Shown: piece after piece, positions 12,024 to 22,897 of the stretch
Layout of the letters: each line of letters starts with the position of its first letter
How positions within the stretch are numbered: position 1 is the first letter of the stretch
Assembly (NCBI GenBank): GCA_932294295.1
Contig: OW028585.1
Coordinates: forward strand, 25,268,313 to 25,332,312
Direction of reading: 5' to 3'
DNA length: 64,000 bases
From: Alitta virens
Taxonomy: Eukaryota; Annelida; Polychaeta; Phyllodocida; Nereididae
Notes under the pieces: generated by a model
Seen by the model: only the letters and a program-made list of their open reading frames with translations
The model's database searches: none
What the model was told of the DNA's origin: nothing
Position numbers and translations under genes: made by a program

Positions 12024-13338
12024 CATTTGAGTTATCTGTGGCATTCAAACCTTTTCATCAGTTCTTGTAGCTCTAGCCTGATGAAGATACTGACTGATTT
12101 TTTGATGTTGTTATTATGATGTAATTCTTGTGTCACTTTTCAATGAAATGTACAATCCGAAGAATGTGTGCATGCAACTTCACTGTAAATGTGTGAATCT
12201 TGGAAAGCCTGTATGGCAAGCTACAAGATGCACACTTAATGATGAGATCAGAAGGCTGCTTGGAGTCCACACCATGTTGCACAATTACCCAGTGGATGGG
12301 GTCTTTCATTTGCCTCAAAATAGACATCAAGTTCAAGAATTACCAAGGAAAAGTTTCCTCTAGGCAGGCCAAAATGTAAAATTATGAATATGCATGAATT
12401 TAAATTTAGTCTTGCATCACTCTCACAGCTGGAGCAATGATTAATTAAATTCCAAAGTGGTCTTGTACGAATATCAAATGATAAAGTTGCACCAGCTAAT
12501 CCAATGTATAGAAGTGAAGAAAAAGTCTTTCTCGTGTTGTAAAAGTATATTTTGTATAATGTTTGACCTTGGAGCCGTCTTCAGTGTAACTGTACAAATA
12601 GATACAAACAACAACAGTGACACCACCATACAGACGACTTCATAATGTTGACAAAACAACCAATGGATGAAATATATTCGGAAAACCATAATAACATTAA
12701 AATACCATGAAAGTACAGAAAACTGGTTGGAAATGTTAATTTATCAAAACATCATAACAATATATATCTGAACTATAATATATACAAAGATTCTTCTTCG
12801 CTATTTATACCAATTGGATACATATATATAGCTTTTATTGACACTTTTTCATATCAGAAAAGATACATATGTCACATATCTACTCACTACGTCTATCTAA
12901 AACTACATCTACAAAAATCTGATGTACAAGTTCTCATTATTTTATACATAATATACAGCTTAACATTTAAGGTCCCAGTTGCCACAATTTGATGTTTTCT
13001 GGACAGAGTCCTGCTCTTAAACATTCAGTATTAAGGTGAAATAATATATATATATATATAAGTACATAAAAGATAGCAAATAAAATCACAGATCAAATCA
13101 CAAATACTGATTATAATATCAATATTAGATTAAAATTTTCCAAATTTATACACAAATACTGATCATAATATCACAATAAGATTCAAAATTAACACAAAAA
13201 GATAAGAATGTTCACATGTATAAAAAAATAAAAAAGTACCAGGCAACATTGCGCTGACCCTGGCATTTGGCTCTTCTATCTGTGTTGACAGTCATGTCAG
13301 GGACTGTCATATTGGAGGAGCCCAGTTGTAATTAAAGT
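12024..13338. other. 3' flank of the sulfotransferase gene; no further gene seen
   Basis: AT-rich sequence with a (ta)n run near 13045-13060 and the repeat fragment at 12262-12340. I see no consistent coding exon. Confidence 0.5.
12262..12340 (+). repeat. Fragment of a dispersed repeat (GATA-associated family)
   Basis: Contains 'gagtccacaccatgttgcac', then 'cccagtggatggggtctt' and 'tttgcct'. The same order occurs at 38090-38215, in reverse complement at 54235-54425, and partly near 60050-60110. In the longer copies it is joined to a (gata)n/(atct)n microsatellite. Confidence 0.55.
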
Positions 13339-13455
13339 CTACATTACTTTATTTAGGAAATTACCAAGAGCATATATCATTTCAGGTTCTTTATTTGACA
13401 TTAGTGCTTTAAATTGATGTATTTTATTTAAGTTATGGAAATTTGGAATCAGTTT
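13339..13455 (-). pseudogene. Decayed LINE C-terminus, part beyond the Polinton insertion
   Basis: Read on the minus strand from the Polinton edge, this codes about 38 residues ending at a stop at 13339-13341. They include FHNLNKIHQFKALMS and EMIYALGNFLNKVM. It continues the frame that ends at the other side of the Polinton (32068). The Polinton therefore split one older LINE 3' coding region. Confidence 0.65.
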
Positions 13456-13625
13456 ACTACAGACAGGCCGATATGATATCACGATAAGCTAGTTATTTGC
13501 CCTCAGGGGGCCTGATATCATATCGAGCTGTGGTCCACCGATCCCTGTCCCTCTCATTCCGCCCCGGGCGATGTTAATCATTATGCTAATTAGTACAGAA
13601 CGGTTCTTTGATACATTGCCCTCGG
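13456..13625 (+). repeat. Polinton left terminal inverted repeat
   Basis: The first 76 bp match the reverse complement of the right end with about one indel. Similarity then weakens but can be followed to about 165 bp (shared 'atcattatgctaattagtac'). Inside lies a perfect 13-bp inverted repeat, cgatatgatatca at 13469-13481 and tgatatcatatcg at 13513-13525. Confidence 0.9.
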
Positions 13626-13824
13626 GCGTTTAGGCTAAACACTGCACTGTACTTAATGACATAAAAATGTAAATAGATGTAAATAGCTTAGGGGCACGCT
13701 TCCGTGAGCTCTCCATTTTGTACTGGTCCTAGTATAGAGGTCTTAGTATAGAGGTGGTTCATGGTTCATTGCTGGAGTATAACCCTTAGCACATATATTA
13801 TATTATTCATTCGAACTCTACACA

Positions 13825-14178
13825 ATGGGGAGCGAGGACGTCGGAGAGAAGTTCATGAAGTTCATGGGTGGTTCACCTTTGGAGGATTCAGAAGAGAAAT
13901 ATGAAACCTCTGATGTCGATTCCGGGGCACAGTCTTCTACAGGGAAAATAGACATTCACTCAATAGGGAGTAATAGTAACTGGCTAATTTTTGGTAGGCT
14001 TCTTCCCAAGAATGAAGTTATTTTCATTTGTCAGGTAGTCATTCTATATATTGTCATCATCACTTGTATTGTCAACCTCTCGATGCGCAATGGTGATAGC
14101 AATTTATGGACTGCACTCTTGTCTTCATCCCTTGGAATAATGCTCCCCCAGCCAACATTGTCAACTAGGAAACAGTGA
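13825..14178 (+). CDS. Polinton small membrane protein, unknown function
   Basis: 117 aa. The N-terminal half is acidic and polar (residues 1-52). A hydrophobic segment at about 64-86 (VIFICQVVILYIVIITCIV) is followed by a second weaker one at about 94-108 within NGDSNLWTALLSSSLG. A short protein with a 'LPxNE' lead, one strong membrane helix and an 'LWTALLSSxLG' end looks to me like a recurring Polinton accessory protein. I assign no function. It is the first plus-strand gene inside the left TIR. Confidence 0.65.
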   Translation: MGSEDVGEKFMKFMGGSPLEDSEEKYETSDVDSGAQSSTGKIDIHSIGSNSNWLIFGRLLPKNEVIFICQVVILYIVIITCIVNLSMRNGDSNLWTALLSSSLGIMLPQPTLSTRKQ

Positions 14179-14395
14179 CATTTTGACACCTGACAAATCG
14201 CCCAATGATTACACCCCTGGGCTAATCTTTGAGAGCCATCTCAAATGCTCAACGACAACTCTGCTTCACCTGGCACCACACCTGTGCTATGTCCTCTGGG
14301 TTAATGGAGCCGAATGCTCTCCATGGATTGGGTTAACTCAACCTCAGGACATGCTCATTTACACAAACCTTTGAACCAATGAATGTGATGCATAG

Positions 14396-14402
14396 TATAT
14401 AA
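14396..14402 (+). promoter_or_regulatory. TATA box upstream of the 362-aa Polinton gene
   Basis: TATATAA lies 50 bp before the ATG at 14452. The spacing fits a TATA-driven start with a short leader. Confidence 0.5.
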
Positions 14403-14451
14403 GGTGGCATGTTGGGTGTAAAGAGTATTCACTTCTTCTTCACAAATCAAC

Positions 14452-15540
14452 ATGACTAGCAGCCAGCTTAACTCCGAGACTCCACAAGGTGCCAGTGGTA
14501 TGACTATATGCCTGTCTGAGAAAACAAGAGTCATCGCCCATGCCGCTCGTCAGTACAAGGCTGGATACATAACAATATCCAGGTACAACGACGATACCAA
14601 TAAGTGGCGGAACGTACACATCGCTAAGAAGTCCTTCGAGAAAATTAAAGAATCATCATGTGGGTTACTCGATGCTCTCACGAATCGCAAGACAATGCAA
14701 CTACGGCTGACTAAGAAACAGTTTCTGATGATTACGAAGTTCCAAAAGTATAACAAGGAGGAGTTGTACTTTTTATCTATACTACATCCTAAAACCGAGC
14801 AGGACAACCTCACCGATGCCACTGAATACACCCATAGTAAAACCATCAATTTACGTCTGGAAGAATTCGAAAAACTTCACGTCTCTTACGATCAACTTTA
14901 CCTCGTTATTACAACACCTCAGGCTGAGGACAGTAAGCAGGGTCACCTGGAAGAATATCCAACGGTCAAGTGCTTCCGCTGGTTCATTGAAAAAAGAGGT
15001 TTTAGGTCACACACAGTGTTCCTCACTCGAGAACAGTGCGAGGCTAATGTTCAGAGCTTCATTCAGTCAGACAATGATGATGAGCCCATGGAGCCATCCA
15101 CTTATGTCATCGAACCTGAACAAATATTACGGCCGTCAAAGCTCGAAATCACTCAGAGAGTATTCCACTGTCTCCTTCTCGAACAGATCGGCTATGATAT
15201 GACTGACATGATCATGATGTCACCTCCAGCAGAAGTTGTCAGGAGTACAATAGAAGAGAAAGTTACCAAGGACCATGTTCTGAAGATTGTCGACGAAGTC
15301 GCCTCAATGCTCAACCACAAGAGACTGTATTTCCTGAGCGAAATTTATGATATTTTCACATATGTTGGGGGTATAGGTAAAATAGAGGCTGACATTGTAA
15401 AGGCAGTCAATCCACCTTCTCTGAAGACCGAGAGATTGATCGATTTTTGTTTTGGTCTGGTTATGAAAAAAGACCCCAACACCGCTGTGCCTCAAGTATG
15501 TGTCCAGAATCTTGTGCATAGTAGGGCAAACGATATGTAA
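14452..15540 (+). CDS. Uncharacterised Polinton protein, 362 aa
   Basis: An intact frame with a TATA box upstream and its own 3' end. I do not recognise the family with certainty. The N-terminal two thirds show four spaced copies of a strand-then-helix pattern: VHIAKKSFEKIKE, LRLTKKQFLMITK, INLRLEEFEKLHV and VFLTREQCEANVQSF. This looks like repeated small beta-alpha units, possibly nucleic-acid binding as in PC4-like folds. That reading is only a guess from pattern. The C-terminal part is predicted helical, with no membrane segment or signal peptide. It is separated from the core cluster, next to the small membrane protein gene. Confidence 0.75.
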   Translation: MTSSQLNSETPQGASGMTICLSEKTRVIAHAARQYKAGYITISRYNDDTNKWRNVHIAKKSFEKIKESSCGLLDALTNRKTMQLRLTKKQFLMITKFQKYNKEELYFLSILHPKTEQDNLTDATEYTHSKTINLRLEEFEKLHVSYDQLYLVITTPQAEDSKQGHLEEYPTVKCFRWFIEKRGFRSHTVFLTREQCEANVQSFIQSDNDDEPMEPSTYVIEPEQILRPSKLEITQRVFHCLLLEQIGYDMTDMIMMSPPAEVVRSTIEEKVTKDHVLKIVDEVASMLNHKRLYFLSEIYDIFTYVGGIGKIEADIVKAVNPPSLKTERLIDFCFGLVMKKDPNTAVPQVCVQNLVHSRANDM

Positions 15541-16097
15541 TTTTGCGAGTCTTATAATAAAAAATTTTCAAAAGTGAACACTTCATTTTCACTCGTTTCT
15601 TTCTTTTCATTAGGGTGGCCTGTGACTTCCATGTTCATGAAAAGGCTGACATACGTAATAAATTATGCTACTCTATTTAAATGAATATTGCATTAGTTGC
15701 CAAGAAAGCTTTGTGAAATTCACTAAATGAGAAAAAGTCAGCAGATTTAGGTTAAAAAAAGACTTGGCAGTCTATCTTTTTTAATTGAATATGCCTCAAG
15801 GCTGTTAAGTGTAATTTCACAGTTTCACACATCATACATCAAACAACTTCTTGCATATTTCGCAGTTTCACACATCATACATCAAACAATTTCATACATA
15901 TTTCACAGTTTCACACAGCATACACCAAACTATGGAGTGGTGTGAAATGTTAAGTGTAGTCATAAACAAATTTCAGTTCACGCATCATCAATTTCTTACA
16001 TATTTCACGGTTTCGTGCATCGTGCATCAAACACATATTTCACACATCATACATCATATATCACACGTCAAACGGTGAGCGGCTGGTAACAAATGTA

Positions 16098-16142
<45 letters not shown>

Positions 16143-16279
16143 AATGGTATTATATTCAATTTACAACAAACAATATGACAATGTATAATAATAATTTTAA
16201 AAAAACATTTAATTGCAATATAAATTCAAACCCCTCCAACACTGCTCTACTTTACTCAACTCTACTCTACTCTACTCAA
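15541..16279. repeat. Polinton intergenic stretch with ~43-bp tandem repeat and (tac)n
   Basis: About 15811-16075 holds tandem copies of a unit with 'gtttcacacatcatacatca' and 'catatttcaca'. A run of ctact/(tac)n follows at 16098-16142. No gene is seen. The convergent 362-aa gene and the polymerase both end at its borders. Confidence 0.75.
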
Positions 16280-19200
16280 CTAAAAACCGTAAGGTTCAGT
16301 GTCATATGTACCGGGTAGGAGTCGTCGCTTGGAGTATGTAACACGGAATTTTTTAAGTTCTTCCTTGCTAAACAACTTAAACTTGTACTTATCACGCCTG
16401 ATCTTGCTATAGGCTACTTCCACATGGGGCTGCTCATCAGGGGGCAGAGGGTTGTTGTCAGGGTCAGCCCAGAAAAGCACTAGTCTACAAATGCTATCGA
16501 AGTTTAAGAGTTTCGACACCTCGTGATTCAGTGTGAAACCCTTGAGCTTTGTTGTTCGCTCCTCATCGTCATTTGTAATAAACGCATATGACTTAGGGCC
16601 ACTGCTAACAAACCGCGAGATGTGCTGACCCTTCTTCAATTCATTTGTCCACTGCCCCAAATGGTCCCCCATGTCAGGAGTGTACTCATCTAATTCCGTG
16701 TCATCATACTCGTAAATAACCGAATCGGTGTCAAAATACAGTACCCTCCTACCCAGTTTATTGAGTACATTGAACAATCTACTACGTGCATTGGCGGTCG
16801 TGAACGCTGCAATGAATACATTCACGTGTCCCATTTCTGGTAGGAAACCCTCCGAGTGCGAGTACTCTAACATGCAACGTTTCTCATCAAGAATATGCAT
16901 GCCCTTCAGAGAAATAGCGGGGTTTGTGAGCAATTTAAAAATGTCAATGCCCTGCTCGACTAGTTGGTGAGTACGATGGTTATTGTTCTCGCCGAATTTC
17001 CCCCAGAAGCTGTTAAGGAGTAGCTTGTTTGTTGCCCTTTTCCCCTGATTTAGTGAAATACTACAAGGGTCCAGGCAAATACCTTCCACTGCCTTATACT
17101 GAGCGATGTAATCGCTCTTTTCGGAGTCAGACATGTCAGCCGAAGGCCACCCTGACGCCTCCTGCTTGCCCTTCAAAAACATATTGACATAGTCCGAAAA
17201 CAGACCAGGAGTCTCCTGAGTCTTGTCAAATGTTGCCCTTTCTTTGAAATGATAAATTTCAAACAGCTTTATGATTGTGTAGCCGACACTGAGGGCGTCC
17301 TGAAGGTCAATAGTGGTCCATGTACCGGTCAGGTCTCTCTTCTTGTCTGAGCAATTGCATGCTTCTTTTGACTGGGTAGTAGCACATGTGAGGCAGAGGG
17401 GGAAAAACAGCTTACCATTTAACCTAACGGGGAGGCACGGGTGATACAGTCCACGAGGTGGTCTCACCCGAGCCTGAATGATGCCGAAAAATGCACTGAT
17501 GTCTGTGCCCTGTGGTTCCACAATGACCTCAGGAATACCCACAGGGAAAACGTCATTTTTTAACACCATAGGGTACAATGAGCAGATATCTGTGTACCCT
17601 ATTTTTATCCGACATAGTCCCAGTTTTCTTTCTGGTTGAAAAAAACTGGGAAAGTACCCTTCTTCACACCCTTCAACCCGAACACTTTGGGCATCTGACT
17701 CAGGGGGAACGTGAGAAAGTTCAGGGAGTCAATCACTCTGAACTCACCTGTGTCAATCGCAACTATCTTGCTCCCCCTGTATATCACTTTGGGTAGTTTA
17801 CACATGGTGCAGAAGATGTACTTTGCTATGAAGTATGCATCATACGCCTGGCCATTGTGAAAGATGAGCGTGTAACCTTCGAATTCCTTAGCAAAAAAAA
17901 ATTCACAAAATTCAGTGGCATCACCAAAAAAGCGGGCCGATCTCATTCCGCATGCATCACTGGACATGCAGAGAGCTCTTTCAGGGTGCCCCCTAGCCGT
18001 AGCGCTAGAGGTGAGCTTTGAGCATTTCTCACATGCAGTACCGCAGTGGCTACAGTGCTTATTCTCGCGGTATGTGTGCTCAATGCAGTGTTCACACTCC
18101 CAGTGGGCGATGAGAAGATTGGGGGTGTGGTACTCTGTAGTGGGGTCAGTTTCAAAATCTGCAAACATATATTTACAGGAGACTCCCCTGGGTTTGCGTT
18201 GCCGTATGTAGCAGAAATGAACACCTGACACCCACTTCTTACAGATTGTGCACTCCCTCATGCCACACCTGTGCTCTTTCGATGGTGCATAGAAAGCTCC
18301 GCAGTCTTTACACTTGTGAGCGCTTGAACAGACACCGTTTTCCATGTGCATGCGTGCACACTCCTCCGACTTGATGAATCTGTTACATTTCGGGCAGTTA
18401 TGCTTTTCATCTTCCACGGCAACACATGGAGAACTACGACACGACACACACTGTTCACAGCCTTTGTGGCCATAGCGTTTGTCGTACGGCTGAAGGCACT
18501 TTGAGCAAAAAGCGCTCTTTCCAAAAATACAGTGCACACGTGTTATTGTGTGGAAATGTCCTACAGCCCTGGGTTTCAGAGGGTCACTCACATAAAGTAA
18601 ATAAATTGTGCGCTGACGATGAGCTGCACCGGCATAAATGGCCCTTGTTCCAGAGCCTCTGCTGAACACTACAATGCGCACATTGGCTTCCCTCTCAAAA
18701 GCAGGAATGTCGGTGAAGGTTGGCACGTCGCCGACATTGAACCCTACACGTGCGTGCAGCTGCTCTGCCTTCGCCTTTTGCAGCTTACGCTTAGGGTTAA
18801 TCACCTGGTAATAAGCTGATCGGGCTGCCAATTGTGCAGCTCGGTTTGATGAGGGAATTGCATCTAGATCAGCTCTAGCGAGACCCACAACAATTGACCG
18901 TGCAAGGCACAATTTGTCATCATTTCCTATTTTACAAATACACCTGAACTTGTGCAGATCATCGACATAATTGAGTCCGTCTCCACGCCCAGCACCCAGA
19001 GGGTTACGTATAACACCTACATGAATTTCAAGGGCCTCATCTAGATATAGCTCATCATCCGACTGTAACAATGTTTCCAGTAGTTCAAGAATTCTAAAAA
19101 TGTTAATCTGATGTAAAGGCATAAGGCCTAGAGTGTGGGGGCTATAGAAAGCTTCATTCTGAATGAAAAACCGTACAAGGTCGAAGGGGTTGTAACTCTC

Positions 19201-19404
19201 TCTGAGGCGCTCCAGGATGTCTTCAATCACTCCTTCTAGGCCTCCCATTATGTCGCGTAGATTGACCCCTGACCAGTTTGCATCAAGGTGCACCCTGTAT
19301 ACGGTCTCTCTAGCTGCACCCCCATCAAACTCTAGATCACGTATATTTTTTACATCAATGTGTCTATGGAAGTTCACCGAGTAATCAGGACCATCAAAAA
19401 TCAT
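16280..19404 (-). pseudogene. polB: Protein-primed DNA polymerase B of the Polinton, broken by internal deletion
   Basis: Two frames. 19404-17605 (599 aa) holds an N-terminal helical region, a cysteine/histidine zinc-finger block at about 292-400, exonuclease motif I (FADFETD, about 414-420) and motif II (HNGQAYD, about 516-522), then a stop after DYVG. 17578-16280 (432 aa) holds palm motif B (NKLLLNSFWGKF, about 184-195), motif C (YFDTDS, about 281-286) and the KxY-like GPKSYAF. A motif A like sequence sits just before the second frame. The two parts meet directly. The usual couple of hundred residues between exonuclease motif II and motif A, including exonuclease motif III, are absent, and the frame shifts at the junction. 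From the family, the intact enzyme would copy the element from a protein primer. This copy should be inactive. Confidence 0.9.
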
Positions 19405-19480
19405 GTTGTCTTCAAAATCACCATCACTACCACCATCATCATCATCATCAACAGCATCATTAACAATAGGTACATTTTCT

Positions 19481-19530
19481 CCTCCTCCTCCTCCTCCTCC
19501 TCCTCCTCCTCCTCCTCCTCCTCCTCCTCC
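19481..19530. repeat. (tcc)n microsatellite
   Basis: About 16 tcc/ctc repeats just upstream of the polymerase start. In the polymerase frame they would read poly-Gly, but an in-frame stop lies further upstream, so I begin the polymerase at 19404. Confidence 0.9.
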
Positions 19531-20020
19531 ACCCTCTCTATCTCCTCACTCACCCACTATGTTGTTATCATATAAAATGTCCATAAGTAGTTTCATCTCA
19601 TTGCCATCATGCAGCTCCTCAAGCTCTAACTCCTCAACATCAACCTCACAGTCGCGTGTCAAAATTTCTTTCAAGCTGAAATAAAAAATAATAAAAAAAT
19701 AAAAAATATGATTTAATTTCATTTATTTTTTATTTTAAAAAAAGAAGCTGTACAGAGACTTCGCGTATAATGGTATGCAATAGCACTGGGGCACAAACAT
19801 ACTAAACTAATGACGACTTGTTTGCTACATCAACCGGTCCACTGCCGGCATTCTCCCCCTCATGGCCGTCATCATTCTTCTTCTTCTTCTTCTTCTTCAC
19901 CACTGAACCACCATCTCCACTGTTCCGCTGCACGCCATGGCTCTCTCTACAGAGTAATGAAACCTTATGTCATTATCCTCAATTCATGGAGACATTGCTA
20001 AACATGCATCCTAAATTCAT

Positions 20021-20023
<3 letters not shown>

Positions 20024-20100
<77 letters not shown>
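20024..20100. repeat. (ca)n microsatellite with a (cgca)n core
   Basis: An almost pure ca run with a central block of cgca. It lies directly after the last readable exon of the acidic minus-strand gene. Confidence 0.95.
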
Positions 20101-20102
<2 letters not shown>

Positions 20103-20109
20103 CAAAATG

Positions 20110-21754
20110 GAATGGTCAGTAGATGAAGTCCCCTCACATGGATCATAATCACACTCCCCACTCATCAGGTTAGAGGCCGAGCTGGTCGAAGGCTGAGGTC
20201 TGGAGGAGAAAGAATAAATAAAAAAACACTGTTAAGCACGGGTGTACATTGTAAATAGAATGCTTTTGTTTTTTTGTTTTTTTTTTAATAATAATAATTA
20301 AAAACTTACTCATTGGTTAATTTTAGTTTCTTGGGGGGAGGGGCTTCATTAGGGGCTGAGTTGAAACACATGAAAAAGGCCTCAATCTCACGGGTCCTTT
20401 TCTGGTGATACTGTAGCTCCTTCTTCAAACGCTGAAAAAAAAAAGAAAAAATATTGTCAAACCATACCATTCCTATAGTGTCAATGTTAATTAATTAATT
20501 AATTAATAATTCGCAAGCACTGGGTGCTGATCGCGTACATACCTTGAGTATTTCACTCTCGGTTGAGCGAAGAGCATCGTCATCATCAGCAGTGTCCCAC
20601 TCCTCATCCTGGACATACACAGCACCTGGTTCAATGGAAGGTGTCTGCTGTTGGGCAGCCAGAGGTCTCTGCAGTATTTCGCTCTCCAGCAACTGAAGAG
20701 CATCGTCATCATCAACAATGTCCCACTCCTCAGTGCACGCATCGTACTGTTTAACATCATTATCACCACTAGAGGTGTTTATTCCAGCCAGTGGTAATGT
20801 TGAAGTGGAGGTATCCACTGCTTGAGGCACAGAGACCCTCGAGTGGGTGTGATCGCACCGTCTCATCGGTGGTACACGTGAGTTGGTGCGAATGTCGACA
20901 TTCCCTCCTCCCACTCCTTCTTCTGCTGACTCACCAGGCACCCCGGAGTCCTCGATATCGCTGTCGTCGTCGACGTCGTCGTCATCGTCAGTGCCACTAT
21001 CGCTGTCAGTGCAACTGTCGTCCTCGGTGTCTGCGCCAGTGACGGTATCTGGCTCATCGTCAGTTTCGTAATCACACCCATTTACAGCCTGTACAGAGGC
21101 TGAGCAATTGTCCTTAGCAGTAGTAGTAGTAGTAGTAGTAGTAGTGTCAGTAGTAGCAGCACTAGTAGTAGCAGTAGTGGTAGTAGTTGTAGCAGTAGTT
21201 GTCATGCTGTCAGTGCCCACTTTACTGGTGACTGTACTTGCAGCCACACTTGCACTTGTACTCGCACTTGTACTCGCCACTGCACCCGTAATAGTGCTAT
21301 CACTGTCACAGCTGGCTGTTGTGCATGACTCGACAGAAAGCTGACTCTGCAGCTGCCTCTGCCTCTGCCTCTGTCTCTGGCTGCTAGTAAGACTTAGAGA
21401 CGACTTTCGTGCAGTTGACGGCGTCGCTTCTAATAAAACATGGGCAGGACGTTGAACATTGACCTTAGTCTTGACCCGAGTCACATTCTGAGCACGAGTC
21501 TGAGCCCTTGTGCGAGGTGCTATGGCCTTGAGTCGAGACTCCGACTCGGACGGAGACTGATGTTGAGGTCTGGGCTGAGGTTGTGTCTGAGGCTGAGGCT
21601 GTGCCTGAGACCGAGGCTGTTGCTGAGGCTGTGACTGAGGTTGAGGCCGAGGTTGAGGAGAGTCTTTCACCTCCGTCATATCGATATCCATTTTCTCCTC
21701 GACTCTCGGCTGAGCTGCACTGACTCTTCGGGCCATTTCATTCAGGTCCTCCAT
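20110..21754 (-). CDS. Acidic, low-complexity Polinton protein with introns; 3' end unresolved
   Basis: Exon a runs 21754-20543 (404 codons) and ends aag|gtatgt. Exon b, 20431-20310, begins after a long T-tract and cag, continues in phase 0 (RLKKELQYHQKRTREIEAFF), has a basic KKLKL nuclear-signal-like stretch, and ends in phase 2 at tga|gtaagt. Exon c starts at 20199 after ctccag and stays open until the (ca)n run. Exon a has a PQ-rich region, a long Ser/Thr stretch, very acidic Asp runs, and a duplicated unit EEWDxxDDDDALxxxESEIL near its end. If exon a is not spliced the frame stops at 20495. Function unknown. Composition suggests a disordered nuclear or scaffold protein. The next exon and stop are not identified. 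Confidence 0.55.
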
Positions 21755-21830
21755 AACCTGGTCCGCAAGACTGTTAGAAAGAAAACAAAAAAAGAGACAT
21801 TTTGTTTAAAAAACAGCAGAAAAAAAATCA

Positions 21831-22493
21831 TGGAGAAGTCTATGGGTGTATTCAAGTTCGAGTCACCCGCCTCTACGGTTATAGCGGGGCCATCAATGTA
21901 AGACTGTCCTGACTCTAGCCATTTTGAGGAATGCGGAAGCCATGTACACCATTCCCCCTGAAAGAATACTTTACGCGTACGGTGTACATCAGAAAAAGTT
22001 TGATGACTTGGAGGCTGAAGTGACAAATCTAAACGTCCATCACGGACTGCCTACTCGTGAGATGATTGAGGAATTGAAAAGTGACAATGACACAGGCCAC
22101 AGCCTACTCGTACTCGATGACCTCATGGATGAAATATGTAAATCTAGCGAAATGTGCTCTCTCTTCACGAGAGACGTGCATCACAGTCGCATTTCAGTCA
22201 TCATGATATCTCAAAACGTCTACCACCAGTCGCGATACTCGCGCACCATCAGTCTTAACACTAGTTATTTGATATTGCTAAAAACATGCCGTGACTTACA
22301 GCAGATACACTTCCTCTCACGTCAGATGTTCCCCGACACTCCGAAGAGGCTAGTCGAAGCTTACGAGGACGCAACTCGCCAACCACGTGGATACTTAGTA
22401 GTGAATAACTTGACCAGTTCAGGGGACGACGACGTGCGACTGAGTACCTCAATTCTACCCTCGGACACTCTCGTGCTATACACTCGTAAATAA
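21831..22493 (+). pseudogene. Polinton A32/FtsK-HerA-type packaging ATPase, P-loop disrupted
   Basis: The gene begins near ATG 21831 (MEKSMGVFKFESP). It reads VIAGPS into the Walker A loop, where an indel around 21895-21905 shifts the frame and brings in a stop. The second frame continues to 22493 with TIPPERILYAYGVHQKKF, Walker B (SLLVLDDLMDEI) and the polar sensor ISQNVYHQS. From the family: a double-jelly-roll virus ATPase that packages DNA into capsids. About 220 aa is the usual size. Loss of the Gly-rich loop should inactivate it. Its stop overlaps the next start as TAATG. Confidence 0.85.
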
Positions 22494-22897
22494 TGGCTGA
22501 GAGAGCGATTAGTTGCATGAAGTTCTTAGAACTTTTAACAACCACTTACAGGATGACAGCTCGACTCAGTCGCACCCTATTGGCAGATGCGACCCGTGAG
22601 CAGGTGCTTTGCATAACAGAAGTCGTCCTGAACACTTTGGAAGGGAACGTCGAAGTACCCAGCAGTGTGCTACGACAGTTAAGCAGGGGCAAGCGTGTTC
22701 TCAGAAAGGTTACTAGAATTGTTCGAGGAACTGATGACCGCTTAACTTCGTCCATTAAAATCAGCGTTGCGTCACAGCGTCAGTTGAAGCAGGTTTACGT
22801 GACGCACTACAAGACTCTGGTGGAGTTTTTAGAGCACTGTCTACCCCACTTGAAGAAATTACTGTCTACCCTAGATGACTCTGACAATGAAATTTAA
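22493..22897 (+). CDS. Small helical basic Polinton protein
   Basis: 134 aa, mostly predicted helix. The central block is LCITEVVLNTLEGNVEVPSS, followed by a basic SRGKRVLRKVTR. A short all-helical protein with a 'Lx-EIxxNxLxG' block between ATPase and integrase looks to me like a recurrent Polinton gene. Its role is unknown, and a virion or DNA-binding role is only inferred from size and charge. The ATG shares one base with the ATPase stop, and the end overlaps the next frame by 23 bp. Confidence 0.7.
   Translation: MAERAISCMKFLELLTTTYRMTARLSRTLLADATREQVLCITEVVLNTLEGNVEVPSSVLRQLSRGKRVLRKVTRIVRGTDDRLTSSIKISVASQRQLKQVYVTHYKTLVEFLEHCLPHLKKLLSTLDDSDNEI

Noticed and set aside
19403..19684. Poly-Pro/poly-Ser frames around 19360-19690 (+)
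   Set aside because: They translate a (tcc)n microsatellite on the strand opposite the polymerase and lack any other feature.
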